NCBI RefSeq assembly: GCF_019097595.1
Contig: NC_080735.1
Location: 19,895,917-19,959,916 of the forward strand
Source of the DNA: Hemibagrus wyckioides
Lineage: Eukaryota > Chordata > Actinopteri > Siluriformes > Bagridae
Length of the DNA stretch: 64,000 bases
Direction: 5' to 3'
The notes beneath the pieces were generated by a model. That model worked only from the letters and a program-made list of their open reading frames with translations, did not search any database and had not been told where the DNA came from. Positions within the stretch are counted from its first letter, which is position 1; every line of letters starts with the position of its first letter. Shown here piece after piece: positions 24,701 through 36,882 of the stretch. The translations under genes were made by a program, and so were the position numbers.

Positions 24701-26464
24701 ATGTGATTTCCGTCTATTCCTTAATGTTGTAAATGATTTAAAAATCAACTGGGCACATAGCTTCTTTTACAGTGAGATATTTGACAGTATAAGTTAGCTG
24801 CCTCTTACTGAGACTGGAACAAACCAATTTCTTTGTACAAAAGCATGTACATTTTTATTTTGTGCAAAAATATTACTTGCTAATAAAATGAAATTGTCTG
24901 ACTTGGGTATTGTCTGTTTGACAAAGAAGTAGAAGAGTAGTTAGAGACTTTTTTTTTAATTAGTATGTACATTTGAATAAATGCCGGAATGTTCGGCTGA
25001 ATGATGCAGTGATGGATTACATAAACCATTTACAGTAAAATGTTCTGCCACCAAACATGGTAAACAAGAAAGGCAAAATACTTAGAATTAACAGTGAATT
25101 GAGTCAAAAAGGTACAGAACTGTTTTGTTTAATCTTACCTGGCAATCTTTAGGCAGTGTGAGAGCTGAAAAAATAGATCATTAAAACAAAGCTGTTAAAT
25201 TGTCATATTTTCCTCATACGCCGCCCATCATAATTTTAGTCATATAGTAATATGTCTACAAAAAGATTTTAGTTTATTTCCCCTCATACCTGTGCATCCG
25301 GCTGTGTCTTTATCTGTTGAAATTGTATAGCCTGGTGTACACACACAGCTGCCGTAAACAGTACCACAATAAGCATTCGATCCACAGGAAGAATTACTGC
25401 ATAATAAATGACCTGTGGATGGCAGGGTGAATGTTAAATCAAGCAAAAAACCAAACTGCCCCTGTTTCTGTGACTCATTACAGACTCAAATCATTTTATT
25501 TTTAAATCTGTTTTTGTTAGAGAAGTAGGGATTTTCAGGGATTTGGAGCTTTTAGAACTGTAATAGCTATAAGGAACAAAAACCTAACATGCCAACTAAA
25601 TAAAAAGGTGTTGATTATTTTGTTTAAAGTTTTTCTCACGTGTGGCATAAATTCCTTTGGTAGGTCGGAGGTAGTAGACAATGAATCCTTCGCTGCAGGT
25701 AGTAAAATATGTGATGTTTGAATTACATGTGAATAAGTTGTAATTTGGGACATTTCCGTTGGTGTTATTTTGGACGTTTGCGCAGGAAGTGACTACCTGG
25801 TTTCCACTTATACCAATGAAGCGGTACCATCCCTCCATCAGCTTACTGTCACTCTTATTACAAGTGGAGGAACAAAAGCCAACATTGCGCCAGGGCTCAG
25901 AAATGTTTATATACAGTGGACAAGAAGCTGAGGATGAGAGATAAACATAGGTTATATTATTGTAGCTACATGATAAGTGAGACAGCAAAATGACATCAGC
26001 GTGAAGATGAGTATTGTGCCGGTCAAATGGTTAGTGTTTATATGTTATCAGTTCTCATTCACATTCACTTGTACAGCAAAGCTTCACATAAAAACACTGA
26101 TACTGTTTTATTCATTACTTATTCATTAACATTATACTTTAAAACCCATCTTTAAACCTTTCATTGATTATAAATTCAAATAAAGTTAATTGATTATATA
26201 TAATATTTAGTCAAATTAGAGTTTTTATTTAAGGATACTTTTCTTTAAAATATTAGATATAAGCTTACCGTTTTGTGCAGTGCTGATGTTTGTAAGTACA
26301 GTCAGTAGGATCATGGCAAGACCTGTTAAAGTAGTACAAACAAAATCCAGATATATTACTCAATTCAGTTTCATCCTGAATAATAAAACCTTTTCTATGT
26401 AGAGATTTAGATTGGAACAATGAATAATAAGGAGCAAACACTCACATGGTGTAAAAGAGCTCAT
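16467..26464 (-). CDS. gene B: adhesion GPCR, D8C-EGF-GAIN-7TM
   Basis: Coding exons in order: 26446-26464, 26269-26322, 25640-25927, 25290-25412, 25139-25164, 24581-24655, 24304-24481, 24084-24197, 21478-21665, 20889-21047, 19096-19308, 18503-18732, 18320-18380, 17512-17603, 17234-17396, 16467-16571. They total 2088 nt, 695 aa, all phases consistent and no stop. Layout: signal peptide 1-24, D8C/uromodulin-like domain about 26-120, EGF-like 121-161, GAIN about 171-408 with H394-L395-S396, 7TM 409-695. It should be a plasma-membrane receptor that self-cleaves at L395/S396. Intron 8 is enlarged by a full-length Tc1 element. It is closest to gene C. The TM7/tail sequence suggests the ADGRE/CD97 group, but the orthology is not certain. 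Confidence 0.85.
17401..17431. repeat. (GA)n microsatellite near the TM6 exon of gene B
   Basis: Adjacent to the acceptor of exon 17234-17396; gene C has only a few GA units at this place (42733-42747). Confidence 0.85.
18743..18773. repeat. (GA)n microsatellite beside the TM3 exon acceptor of gene B
   Basis: On the minus strand a (TC)n tract just upstream of the acceptor of exon 18503-18732, at the same place as in genes A and C. Confidence 0.9.
18885..18929. repeat. (AAT)n microsatellite
   Basis: About 15 copies of the triplet in the TM2-TM3 intron of gene B; absent from the matching C intron. Confidence 0.9.
20889..25164 (-). CDS. gene B GAIN/GPS exons
   Basis: Linker exon 25139-25164 (LTLPKDCQ). 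Helical subdomain A is in 24581-24655 and 24304-24481, subdomain B in 24084-24197 and 21478-21665 ([19 protein letters not shown]). The GPS exon 20889-21047 has CVYW, the GC pair and [13 protein letters not shown]. The canonical H-L-S triad predicts autoproteolysis. Several N-x-S/T sites (for example NNSG, NVTS, NTTS, NSTY) suggest glycosylation. Exons 24581 to 20889 form a phase 0-0 cassette equivalent to the one repeated three times in gene A. Confidence 0.85.
21689..21723. repeat. (AAT)n microsatellite in gene B intron 8
   Basis: About 11 triplets a short way upstream (minus sense) of exon 21478-21665. Gene C has a much shorter version at 49305-49320. Confidence 0.85.
22761..24008 (-). mobile_element. 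full-length Tc1-like transposon in gene B intron 8
   Basis: 1248 bp with inverted termini starting CACTATATTGCCAAAAGTAT at both ends and TA target duplications at 22759-22760 and 24009-24010. It carries one uninterrupted transposase gene. The orthologous intron position in gene C lacks it. Intact ends plus an open transposase suggest a recent insertion, possibly after the B/C duplication. Confidence 0.93.
22843..23874 (-). CDS. Tc1-like transposase, apparently intact
   Basis: 343 aa from the ATG at 23874 ([13 protein letters not shown]), the usual Tc1 length; the frame is also open upstream. It has an N-terminal paired-like helix-turn-helix DNA-binding region, with [12 protein letters not shown] as the linker/NLS-like stretch. 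The catalytic triad is visible: Asp in WSDESRFSI, Asp in [10 protein letters not shown], and Glu in [13 protein letters not shown], with 34 residues between the last two (DD34E). It cuts and pastes its own element at TA sites. It ends GGPTSY. Whether it is active cannot be judged from sequence alone. Confidence 0.92.
25290..26464 (-). CDS. gene B signal peptide, D8C-like and EGF-like exons
   Basis: Exons 26446-26464 and 26269-26322 encode [20 protein letters not shown], a leader with two possible start Mets. Exon 25640-25927 encodes a Cys-rich domain with [17 protein letters not shown] and [10 protein letters not shown], the pattern of the D8C region of uromodulin-like proteins. Exon 25290-25412 has six Cys in EGF spacing ([15 protein letters not shown]). 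These two exons should be the ligand-facing tip. Gene A lacks them. Confidence 0.8.
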
Positions 26465-26931
26465 CGTTCTCCCTTCTGCTCTGTGCTGATGTATGGTCAG
26501 ATGTGGTGTGGACAAGCTCAGGTTGTCCGACTGAACAGTGGTGATGACATCATCAGCACAAGGACCACTAAGAGAACAGCAGTAGCTTGGGTGTGGCCTC
26601 TTTCCCTTTTTGTGACTCAGGCTTGGCTTTAGAGAGATACCTTAAAGTGAAAAGTCATCAATATAAAGCTTTAGTGAATATAAACTGTGGTAAAATTTTA
26701 CTTCACTCTTTTACAATGTGAGCTAATGAGAACGACAGAGTCTGGACTGGGTTTGGGTTCCAGTGAGTCGTGTACCGCCAAAATTTTTGTGTTTCCACGA
26801 CAATGTCCTATAACCAACATTTTCACTGAAAACAAACATACAAAGGCTCTTCTCTTTAGCCAGTGCTGGTTGGAAGAAATCTGCATATATTCCAGGAAAG
26901 TCCGACCATAGTCAAATGTTGTGGTCATGAA
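26465..26931 (-). promoter_or_regulatory. 5' flank of gene B, identical to that of gene C
   Basis: The ~465 bases before the gene B start appear identical to 53784-54250 upstream of gene C, after which similarity stops abruptly. On the minus strand it has an AP-1-like TGAGTCA and a purine-rich AAAAAGGGAAAGAGG. No transcription start or TATA box can be fixed with confidence. It probably contains the 5' UTR and core promoter of both genes. Confidence 0.5.
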
Positions 26932-27604
26932 ACTGATCCTCTTTCTCTTTTGGGTGTCTCTTTTGGGTGTCTGGTAATTAACACCTCAGGTGAACATAAG
27001 CTTGCTTCGTATCTAATCCGAGGTATTTATAGCATGACTGAAACTCATGCATTTGTGTCAACTAATAAACATTAGTTTGACGACACTGGGTTTTCTCTAA
27101 CTGAACTTTGATTCCTAGCCTCAGTAACAAGTACGCAATATTTATGGAAATGATTTTCAATCAATTTAAGATTCTTAAACTACTCATTCCAGTTATCCTG
27201 TGGTGCAACACAAAAGCATGATCTGGAGATAACAGGTTCAAATCTATTTGAGACAGGGAGTAATGTGATGTGGATAGTGCTTTTTTCTTAAATAAATAAG
27301 TAAATAAACTTTGCTTTATTTTTATTAATGCCATTTTTAACTACTTAAAAACTACATGATTCAAATAGAAAATCATAGACCAACCATCAAAGAAGCTAAA
27401 TGCCAACTATTTTAATTATCAAATTTAATTTGTTTTGAAGGCTAGTTGATACTATACATTTTAACCCAAATGAAACATTTAAAATTACTTTTCTCCACTT
27501 GTTGTCTAGTAAAAGTACATACGTAGTATCTTTCACCAAATTGAGATCTTTTTTAAGATCTTTTTTTCTCTCTTTGGCAAATTTTGAAAGCAAGGCAACC
27601 TCAG
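26932..27604. other. spacer, no gene recognised
   Basis: Unique to the B side past the break in B/C similarity. AT-rich with no supported feature. Confidence 0.5.
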
Positions 27605-27609
27605 AAAGC

Positions 27610-28515
27610 TGGCAGGAACAGCTGGACAGTTCCCTGCCAGGCCCAGAGAGGGCGCTGGCAGGTGAACCTGGGAAGCCTGCTTCTTTGTGAGTCTTTTGTG
27701 TTACGACCTTCCCATTGTTCTCCACCTGTATCTCATTAGCCCTAATGTCTCTCCCTATAAATAGGGATCCTTGCGTTCATGTCTTTGTCTGTGATTGTTA
27801 ACTGTGCTGTGATGTCAGGTTTAGGCTAGTTATGTTTAGGCTAGTTATGTTTAGGCTAGTTATGTTTAGGCTAGTTATGTTTAGGCTAGTTATGTTTAGG
27901 CTAGTTATGTTTAGGTTAGTTATGTTTAGGCTAGTTATGTTTAGGTTAGTTATGTTTAGGTTAGTTATGTTTAGGTTAGTTATGTTTAGGCTAGTTATGT
28001 TTAGGTTAGTTATGTTTAGGTTAGTTATGTTTAGGCTAGTTATGTTTAGGTTAGTTATGTTTAGGTTAGTTATGTTTAGGTTAGTTATGTTTAGGCTAGT
28101 TATGTTTAGGTTAGTTATGTTTAGGTTAGTTATGTTTAGGTTAGTTATGTTTAGGCTAGTTATGTTTAGGTTAGTTATGTTTAGGCTAGTTATGTTTAGG
28201 TTAGTTATGTTTAGGCTAGTTATGTTTAGGTTAGTTATGTTTAGGTTAGTTATGTTTAGGCTAGTTATGTTTAGGTTAGTTATGTTTAGGTTAGTTATGT
28301 TTAGGTTAGTTATGTTTAGGTTTTGTTTTGCCATGTTTAGGTGTGTCTTTTGTTTAGTTTTACACCATGCAATGTCTAGTGTTAAGTTAGTTGCCCTCTG
28401 TCTTGTCTTTATGTAATAAAAGCAGTGCTTCGCTGAATCTTGCGTATGGGTCTCTATTTCCACAGCGTGCAGGCATGTGCACGCAACACCATGGCAGTCG
28501 GGTTCGAACGTGACA
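27610..28515 (+). mobile_element. solo-LTR-like element swollen by a minisatellite
   Basis: Begins TGGCAGGAACAGCTGG and ends TGACA. Flanks aaagc and aaagt look like a 5-bp target duplication. Inside are a TATA-like CCTATAAATAGGGATCC and a downstream AATAAA, the layout expected of an LTR promoter and polyadenylation site. A second copy lies at 45749-46219. No internal retrotransposon genes are attached. About 500 bp of it is a 15-bp tandem array. The LTR identity is inferred from structure only. Confidence 0.6.
27821..28320. repeat. 15-bp minisatellite, 33 copies
   Basis: Unit TTAGG[C/T]TAGTTATGT repeated 33 times with essentially one variable position. Reading C or T in order gives C CCCC CTCT TTCT TCTT TCTT TCTC TCTT CTTT. 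Because 15 is a multiple of 3, it produces long but meaningless open frames on both strands. Confidence 0.97.
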
Positions 28516-29032
28516 AAAGTATAGTTTGATAGTCAAATTAGCAAAAGGATTTTAAATACCACCCCAATTCACACATGCCTGTTGTCATACACACTCCTGC
28601 TAGTTGTTCCTCATTTTGACCATATGTAATCTCATATATCAGGAAACTCAACCTTGTAATAAAAACTACATGTCCCTAGAACAGAAAAGATTATAAAACC
28701 TATTTAAATGTATATTTGAATTTGAAGCACCTATCTCACTTATCTTGCTTGTTATGATGTTCTTAGTCTATCAAAAACACATCCTCATGCTATTTGAGTG
28801 TGTAGCAGTTCGAACTCAATGGATAGAACATGAAAAGGACGCACACCTTACTGAATAGTGTATATATATATATATATTATAGATATGGATTTTTAAAAAT
28901 CAGGAGTAACATTAGCATAACTCAGGAAATCAGCCCAGTTGTCTACCTAATAAATCTCTCATTAAAGATCAAACAATCAAATGTGCTTTAAATATAAGTT
29001 TTATACTTTTTTCTTTACTACTTTCAGCATAA

Positions 29033-29037
<5 letters not shown>

Positions 29038-29069
<32 letters not shown>

Positions 29070-29096
29070 CGTGCGTGTGTGTGTGTGTGTGCGCGT
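29038..29096. repeat. (GT)n microsatellite
   Basis: GT dinucleotides with a few GC interruptions in the B/C spacer. Confidence 0.9.
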
Positions 29097-29544
29097 GTTT
29101 CATAGTAACGATGTGGAAGTGTGGAAATCAATAAGCATATAAAGCACCACTAATAAGTATATAAGGGCAATATGCTAAATAAATACATACATACATTTTG
29201 TTCTATGGACAGCAATGAAGAAAACAAAGTACACATCAGACTCGATGTAATAAAAAATAATAGTAAAGGGTTGCCAAAAGCAGAGGCATTTCAGTGACTG
29301 CATATAAATAATTGTTTGTGATCATATCGTTTTCACTTCTGTCTAAATAATGATGCTTTTTACCCTCATTCTTATTATGTAGACAATGTATGTGCATTTT
29401 GTTTGCATTCAGAAGTCAAACCAATATTTGCATGAATGTCAATAAACTTATATAGCAGCCATAAAATATTATTAACATGCAACAACAAAGCATAAAACTC
29501 TACAAAGGAAAAGTTTACAATGTTATGGCTCATTGGTGTATATA

Positions 29545-30084
29545 CACTACCAGTCAAAAGTTTGGACACACCTTCTAATCCATGGTCTTTCCTGATGTTT
29601 ATTTCTTTCTACATTGTAAACCAATGCTGAAGGCGGCCGAAATCCACAACAATGTCGTTTGAACAGTTGATATTGAGATATGTCTGCTACTGATGCTCTG
29701 TAAAGCCTTCATAACGCCTCTAATCTGAGGTGCTGTTAATTGGTGATTTCTGAGGCTGGTGACTCTAAATGAACTTCTCCTCTGCAGCAGAGGTCAGTTT
29801 TGGTCTTGCTTTACTGGGATGGTCTTCATGTGAGCCAGTTTCATCATGGTGCTTGATGGGTTTTGCAAATGCACTTGACAATACTGTTCTTGCAAGAACT
29901 ATTCCAGAACACCTGACCTTCGTGTCTTAAAATAACAACTGACTGTTTTTTGTTGTCATTACATATGGATTACTTAAGTCCATGTGTGTTATTTCATAGT
30001 TTTGAAATCTCCAATATTGTTCTAGAATGTAGAAAATAAATCCCTAAACAAAAAATATTGAATTAAAAAGGGTGTCCAAACTTT

Positions 30085-30087
<3 letters not shown>
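29545..30087. mobile_element. Tc1-like element, internally deleted
   Basis: The left terminus CACTACCAGTCAAAAGTTTG and the inverted right terminus GGGTGTCCAAACTTTTGA are those of a common fish Tc1 family. The interior is non-coding and shortened. The right end runs into a long TA repeat. Confidence 0.75.

Positions 30088-30141
<54 letters not shown>
30088..30141. repeat. (TA)n microsatellite
   Basis: About 26 TA units abutting the Tc1 terminus, possibly grown from the TA target duplication. Confidence 0.9.
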
Positions 30142-30143
<2 letters not shown>

Positions 30144-30145
<2 letters not shown>

Positions 30146-30426
30146 AGTGGTGGGCCATGCATTTCACACCTAGGCCTTCACTGGTGTCCTTCCTGAATTA
30201 ATCCACCTCTATACCATCATTATGACGCCACCATGGGCGTCGAGAGGCCATTTCTACATTTCTTTATCTACATTTCTACTCAGCCCTCCTAAAATTCTTC
30301 GATAAACTATACACAAATTCATGATCTCCTCAGTCTCCTTTAAATTTCATATGAAAACGGCGGCAGACTTCGGCTCCTCCGCATCTTTCAGCACGTTCTT
30401 CACTCCACAGACCGCGGCATCGCAGA

Positions 30427-30463
<37 letters not shown>

Positions 30464-31090
30464 ATCAGGAAGGCTCATATTTGACTTGTTCCATACTCAA
30501 ATGTTATACACATCTATGCAATACAGTGGAATGCTGCAATAAATTTACCATCCTACCCTGTTAGTCAAACCTTTATTTTATTTATTTATTTATTTATTTT
30601 ACTATTATACCCTCATTGGGAGGAAAATTCTAGACTCACCCATGGATGCCACGGCAATAGATACTAATCACCCGTTAAATAACGAAGTAAAAAAGAAATT
30701 AGTCTACAGTATTTCACACCTCACAAGGAATAGTAAATTTTATTACGGTTACTTTTCTCAAAAAAGACATTCTTGATGCCGTATGCAGCAAATTGCAATC
30801 TCTGGAGGACGCAGCATCCGAAATGAGACACAGTGAATATATAACAGGGTATATGGGCGGGTCACTGCCTCTGACTACTCCAACTATCCAATCAAAGGAC
30901 GGGAAATTGCTGAATTGTAATCGTATGCCTGCTGGATGGCCCCAGTGACGCCAACTCGAAATCTGATTGGTTAATCTAACAATTTCATTGCCACTTATTT
31001 TAAGCTCCGGGCACCTGAACTGTTGATTCTGAAGGCCTTAAGGCAGATTTCTTTCACATGATGTCAGCCACTGGCTGAAATATGATTGGA
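30144..31090. other. repeat-like stretch, probably non-autonomous DNA transposon
   Basis: Opens with CAGTGGTGGGCCATGCATTT, which I associate with fish hAT-type repeats, and contains a (GT)n run near 30430-30460. The ends are not resolved and there is no coding content. Confidence 0.3.
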
Positions 31091-31263
31091 TAAATACTCT
31101 TATCATAAATATACACTACTGGAAGCAGCGCAGCCGAGAAAAAAGCTATGGAATGTAGAGAATAGACTATTGGGAATAATTTAATACACATTCATGGCAA
31201 AATATATTAAATATATTAAAATGCAAGTCAGTGATTCAGATCACTGATATATTTGATCAGATT

Positions 31264-31806
31264 CAGATATATTTATCAGCCATAACTTTATGACCACCTG
31301 TCTAATATTGTGTTGGTCCTCCTTTTGCTGACAAAACAGCAACTCCACTAGATCCCTGAAGGTGTGCTGTGGGATCTGGCACCAAGATGTTAGCAGCAGA
31401 TCTTTTAAGTCCTGTCAGTTGCAAGGTGGAGCCTCCATGGATTGGACTTGTTTGTCCAGCACATCCCACAGATGCTTGACTGGATTGAGATCTGGGGTAT
31501 TTGGAGGCCAAATCAACATCTCAAACTCTTTGTTGTGGTCATCAAACCATTGCTGAACCATTTCTGTTTTGCGGCATGGCGCATTATCCTGCTGAAAGAG
31601 GCCACAGCCATTAGGGAATACTGTTTCCATGAAAGGGTGTACCTGGTCAGCAACAACAGTTAGGTAGGTGTTCATGTAAAACTAACATCCACATGGATGG
31701 CAGGACTCAAGGTTTCCCAGCAGAACATTGCCCATGACCCTGTCTCCGGTTCACCACTGTTCCTTTCCTTGGACCATTTTTGATAGATACTGACCACTGC
31801 AGACAA
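31264..31806 (-). mobile_element. Tc1-like 3' fragment
   Basis: Terminus-like CAGCCATAACTTTATGACCA at the left. Minus-strand frames contain transposase pieces FQQDNAPCRKTEMVQQWF and NTPDLNPVKHLWDVLDK, broken by frameshifts; the catalytic Glu of DLNPIE is replaced in DLNPVK. The ending GGPTQY is conserved. It appears to be the same family as the 5' piece at 7213. Confidence 0.75.
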
Positions 31807-32451
31807 ATTAAAATATTTACATTCCTGGTGATTTTCTGTGCAGCACAAAACCTAAAGTAGATTTTTATGCATCCAACACTGTATTACACCAGGGTAGGAA
31901 GAAATGATCTGTAATCCTTACTTCTGTAATCCCAAAGGATGGAAAATTGATACACTATAGATAGAAATTGAACACAATAGATACACTACTTATTTGGTAC
32001 ACAGATTGCAAGATTCTCACACAATCTCATAAACATAAAAAAAAACGGCTTCTGCCGTTTCATCGCTGACTATGACACCTGTTCATTACACCTTTCAGTG
32101 AGCTATTTTCAGTGTGCATGCAACGTTCCCCCGTCCCCAGTGGAAGTTACGCCCCTGACTGTGGTGATCTAGAGTGATTTTTTTTTATTTGTTTTATATT
32201 TTTCAAGAACAGACCTCCTGAAATTCAGAACACATGGCATTTCTTCCTTACTCCTATGTCTGAAATGTCTATGTACTGATCTTTCAAATACAGTACAGTA
32301 AGGTATAGTTTTATAATTTATCCATATATGTGGATACAAATGAATCATAAAGTCTGATTTATTAAAAACAAAAAAAGTTAATGGATAAACAGAATGATTT
32401 CCGACACCAGTCATGTGACCAACAGAAATAGAAAACTCACATATACATGTA

Positions 32452-32920
32452 CTGTGTCAAAGTTTTAGGTAGGTGTGAAGAAATTTGGTAAAGTAAGAAT
32501 GCTTTCAAAAACATATTTTAATATTTTTATTTTTTATTTATTTACAAAATGCAAAGTGAGCAAACAGAAGATATATCTAAATCAAATCAATATTTGGTGT
32601 GACTGCTTCAAACCAGGATCTTGCACAAGGTTCAGAGTCAGGTATGTGATTAACCAGTTATACCAAGTAGGTGCTAATGATCATCAATTTCATGTAGGTT
32701 GGAACCCAGTCATTAACTGAAACAGAAACAGCTGTATAGGAGCTTAAACCTGGGTGAGGAACAAATTCTGCTATTAAGGTGATGTTGTGAATGACAGTTT
32801 AATGTCACAGGCCATACACCATGACAAGACTGAGCACAACAAGAAGACACAAGGTAGTTCTACTGCGTCTTTGTCTCTCCTAGGCAAACATTTCAAAGTA
32901 GACTAGTTTCAAGTTTTCTT
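32452..32920. mobile_element. Tc1-like fragment, decayed
   Basis: Begins CTGTGTCAAAGTTTTAGGTA after TA and contains ATCAAATCAATATTTGGTGT, landmarks of another fish Tc1 family. The interior is rearranged and the right end is unclear. Confidence 0.5.
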
Positions 32921-34053
32921 GTTATCTTTGACCTTGGTGGATGGACATAACATTTAGGTTGGTTTTAATTCACTGAATGTTTTCACTTCTCTAATTCACC
33001 GCCACCACCATAACACCAATAACAAAGAAAAACAGAAGTGGAAAAATTCACTGTTCATTCTTTTTACCTATTTATGGCATAAAGCATTTTAAATATTTAA
33101 CAGTACATTTTAACAAATGCAAATTTATATTAAAAAGAAACACATGTAATGGAAATTTATGAAAATGCAAAAGTTTGTACCTTGAAGGGTATTATCATTA
33201 CAATTATTATTATTAAACCACAGAGCTACACTGGAAAAAATGATGTGTTGGATTTACTTAAAATACACATGCACCATTTTTGCATCCCACTTTTTAAGTA
33301 AATCCAACTTGAAGCAATTTTATGTAAATTTAACAAGAAAACCTTTGTTGTGTACATAAATATGAGTTCACTCAACATTCTTTACTTAAAAAAATATCTA
33401 ACATCAATAGAATTTACCGAGTAAATTCAAGTTGTGTCAACATTTAAGCTGTTTTACATTTTAAAAAAGATAATTAATTGAGCTGAATCAACATAAAAAT
33501 TTTATTTATTTTGGATTTAGAGCTACTGAATGAAACTGGTCTGCCTACTGGTCTGCCCTGCTCCAGAACATTCAGTGTCTTAAAATAAACACAAAACATA
33601 AAATTAGCACAAAATAAAACATTTTACTTTATTTTTAAATAGAGCTTGCAATACTTTTGTATACAAATGAATTGAGCACAGCTTAATAAGAAAATATAAC
33701 ATCATTCACTAAAGTTTTTTCAGAAGATTACAAAACTGAAGCAATTTTTTTCTTGACAGAGTTTGCAATACTCTGGAAAATTAAACAGCCTGAAAACCAA
33801 AAATTAATTATAATATAATACTGCTGAAAGTGACAAAGTTGACAAAAGGAAGTTCACAAGTCATTTCCTTGATTTTTTTCAACCTTTGCATGAAAGATTA
33901 ATATTTCTCTAACATTTACTACTGGAACATGCAACAAACACAATTTTCACAAAATTGAGTGCAGACTAACAACATAGAACCATGTCTTTTGACAACATAT
34001 TTTGAGTTGTAGTAGTTGTAATAGTCAAAACAACAACAGTGAAATCTTTTATT

Positions 34054-36861
34054 TCAACAAAGAAGCTTGTTCAGAGAATGCATCTTTGGAGAAAGCTTAC
34101 CACTGTCTAGCTCCAGTAGAATCTTTTGAAAGAATTCAAATGTGTATCTTAGTTCTTTGGGGTAACTCAGATTAATTGCGTATATTAGGCCAAGTGGCAA
34201 AGCACAAGCCTTTGCAACACCTGCCAACCCTGTCAGCACTTCTATGCCTTCCAGCACTACCCCAGTCTCTAAAGGATCATCCATTGAGCCACCTTTCGTG
34301 ATAATCCTCAGTGTGTGCTGTTCAAGTTCATCCAAGTCCACATGAGTATCCTTAAAGTAAAGCATAGCAAATGTGTATTTAATTGCAACATTACTTGGCA
34401 TATTTCAGACTGTTTTATAGTGGGGAAAATATACATTAAATAAATGCAAAAAATAATGCATTAAATTAAATAAATAACACAAAATGACACAGAATGTTTT
34501 GAGGTAACCCAACCAACATAACTTAATAATAAATAAAATAAATGTTACAGTCTATTGTTTCAATACTTTCTAATTGGGTGAAATTGGTAGATTGCCAATG
34601 TTAAGTTGATTATTTAGGTCTGGATCTCAACTAGGTGGATCTCACTAAATCAAACAAACAGCATAGAGCATTCCATGTATTCTAGATACTTACTTGGTAA
34701 TGCCTGATGAGATTATCGGTGTTTTCAGAGAGGTACACAATTAAACACCGAATCACAACATCTCTACGTTTTTCCACAGCACTGGTCTTCAAAGTACATG
34801 AAACAAAAAGCTGCTTTTCAGGGTGGATATACATAAAATCACGCATATATAGAGACCTCCATGTTACAGGACAAAGGCTTTTTTTAACTCGCTCATCTTC
34901 ATTGATGGTGTAACTGCTGATGGCAAATTAATTCAGAAGCAAATGTTTTTACAACTAATTGGAGAATTCTTGAATGGCCAAGTCACCTCATCTGAACCTG
35001 ATTGAGCATGCCTTTTATATACTGTAGAAAGCTTAAAGCATGCATATGCATATGACAATGCATATGACTTTCTTCTAAAAATCTAAAAATCTGTTCTGTG
35101 TTCATCTGAAGAAAGTAAGTCATACATCTGGGACAGCATGTGAGTGAGTAAACAATGAGAGAATTTTTATTTTTAGGTTGGAGTATCACTTTAAGGGGAC
35201 TTGACCCCCAAAATAAGCAGTTGACTGAAGTTAGCTGCAGCACAGGCCTGGCAGAGCATCACCAGAGATGATACCTGGTGATATCTATGAGTTGCAGACT
35301 TTGAGCAGTTATTACATGCAAAGGATATGCAACAAAGTACTAAACATGACTAATTTACATACTGTTGCTGTGTCCTGAACATTATGATGCCCTCGAATGG
35401 ATGTAAGTATGTATAACAACTGTTATAATTTCTACATGTTAAAACTGAAATTTATGAAAATACCCTTTAATAAAACCTAAGAATTTAACCACTTGAACTG
35501 TGAATTGTTTGATTACAAATCTAAAACTGTGGAGTACAGAGGAAAATTAAGAAAGAAATGGCTTTGTCCCAAACATTTTGGAGGGCACTAACATACATGT
35601 TCCAACAAACTAGTCACATACCTGATTCAGCACATTCAAAATTTCACAAATTTGCTGTCCAGCATTTCCTCCCTTGGTGCGAAACAAAGACAGGAGTGCA
35701 TCTGTGTATTTGTCCAGGTTTGCCATGAATGATGTTTCTAGCTCAACAGCTGTTAAGCTTCTGAATTCTTCTTTGACCTTAAAAGACAATAACACAGTAC
35801 TCAAAAATTAGACAAATTTAGAGCAAAATTAAAACAAGGGAACCTCAATATAGATACCTGAGAGATGTCGAACAAGGCAGGCCATCTTTGCTGAATGCTT
35901 GCTATAGAAGGACTGTTCTCCACTATCTCCTGGCGATGGTAGGAGAATGTTATGCCCATTTTCTGATTAATATTTTTCCAGTTATCCCTTATCTTGACCT
36001 CTTCAAGGAGCTCCACCCGTTCTTGTTCTAGATTTTGTACAGTTACTCCTGATGGATGTGGTGGGGGGTAGTTCAATTCGGCTTTCTGAGTTTTTTTTTT
36101 TTACAGCAGCAGGTCTTTTATTTTTGCCTGAGTTCACAGCAAATTCTGGACAACCTAGACTTCTCAGTTATGACCGATAGTTTCTCATCTTGTACTTCAA
36201 TCTTGTTTGCCATCCATAGAATCCAGAGAATGACCCAGGCTCCTTCAAGCAAGGATGCTTTTGGATTAATGCCTCTGCAACTGTGCAAATTTGCTGGCTG
36301 GTTGGATATGCACAATACTGGAAAATTCTGCCAATTTTTCCAGAATATCGGACTTCACACATGGATTGTTCAGAAGAGTGCCACTGTTTTTGAATTCATC
36401 ATTAGCAGACTTCAGAACCAGCTCAGTGTCATAGGCAAACTCTGGAATTTCAAACTGTGTTGGCCATGGCTGTGATCTTTGGCCATAACTCTCTGGAGAG
36501 GAGAGCAATAGTGTGTCATCTGATGAGCCAAATGATAAGGGAGCTGAAGAGGCAACTGAAGAGTCATCAGAAGTAGATGGGGCAGCACTCTCCAAACTGT
36601 TGACTGTTGCTAAATTTATAAAAACTTGCACTACCTTGATAGTGTCTTTATCTTTAAGTTCAGATGTTGAAGTCAGAGAAAAGAACTCTCCAAAATCAGC
36701 ATCTTTGTAATGAAGAGTAAAGTTCCCTTGTATCTGAAATGTCTCTCTAACTACTGACTCCAACTTCACACAGGTATCTGAAATTCCAGAGGGCAGGTGA
36801 AGTTTGTGAATGGAGTGTTGATCAGGAATCACCCGTAATAGTGCTGGTTCGCACATGTCCT
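34054..36861 (-). pseudogene. second gene of the transposon: PB1 / SAMD3-like protein, decayed
   Basis: The first exon (to 36266) starts at the Met at 36856 with a PB1-like fold (LHLPSGISDTCVKLESVV, then FTLHYKDADFGEFF) and an acidic Ser-rich linker. The frame then shifts near 36340 into [19 protein letters not shown], meets a stop near 36160, and shifts again at an A-rich run near 36095. Later exons: to 35858 (IQQRWPALFDISQ), 35622-35777, 34694 to about 34917, and 34054-34350 (GLIYAINLSYPKELRYTFEF). This layout matches the abundant fish proteins annotated as sterile-alpha-motif-domain-containing-3-like. Function is unknown; here it is a pseudogene. Confidence 0.65.
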
Positions 36862-36882
36862 GTTTGAAAATACAGAATCAAT

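Noticed and set aside
27821..28320. CRISPR-like array or telomere-like TTAGG repeat
   Set aside because: Units are contiguous 15-mers without spacers, and the motif is not a vertebrate telomere repeat.
27798..28463. Long open frames on both strands with repeated NLNIT / MFRLV peptides
   Set aside because: They come from the 15-bp minisatellite, whose length is a multiple of three. No gene context.
28480..28515. tRNA B-box-like GGGTTCGAAC
   Set aside because: No A box or cloverleaf around it, and it is the end of the LTR-like element.
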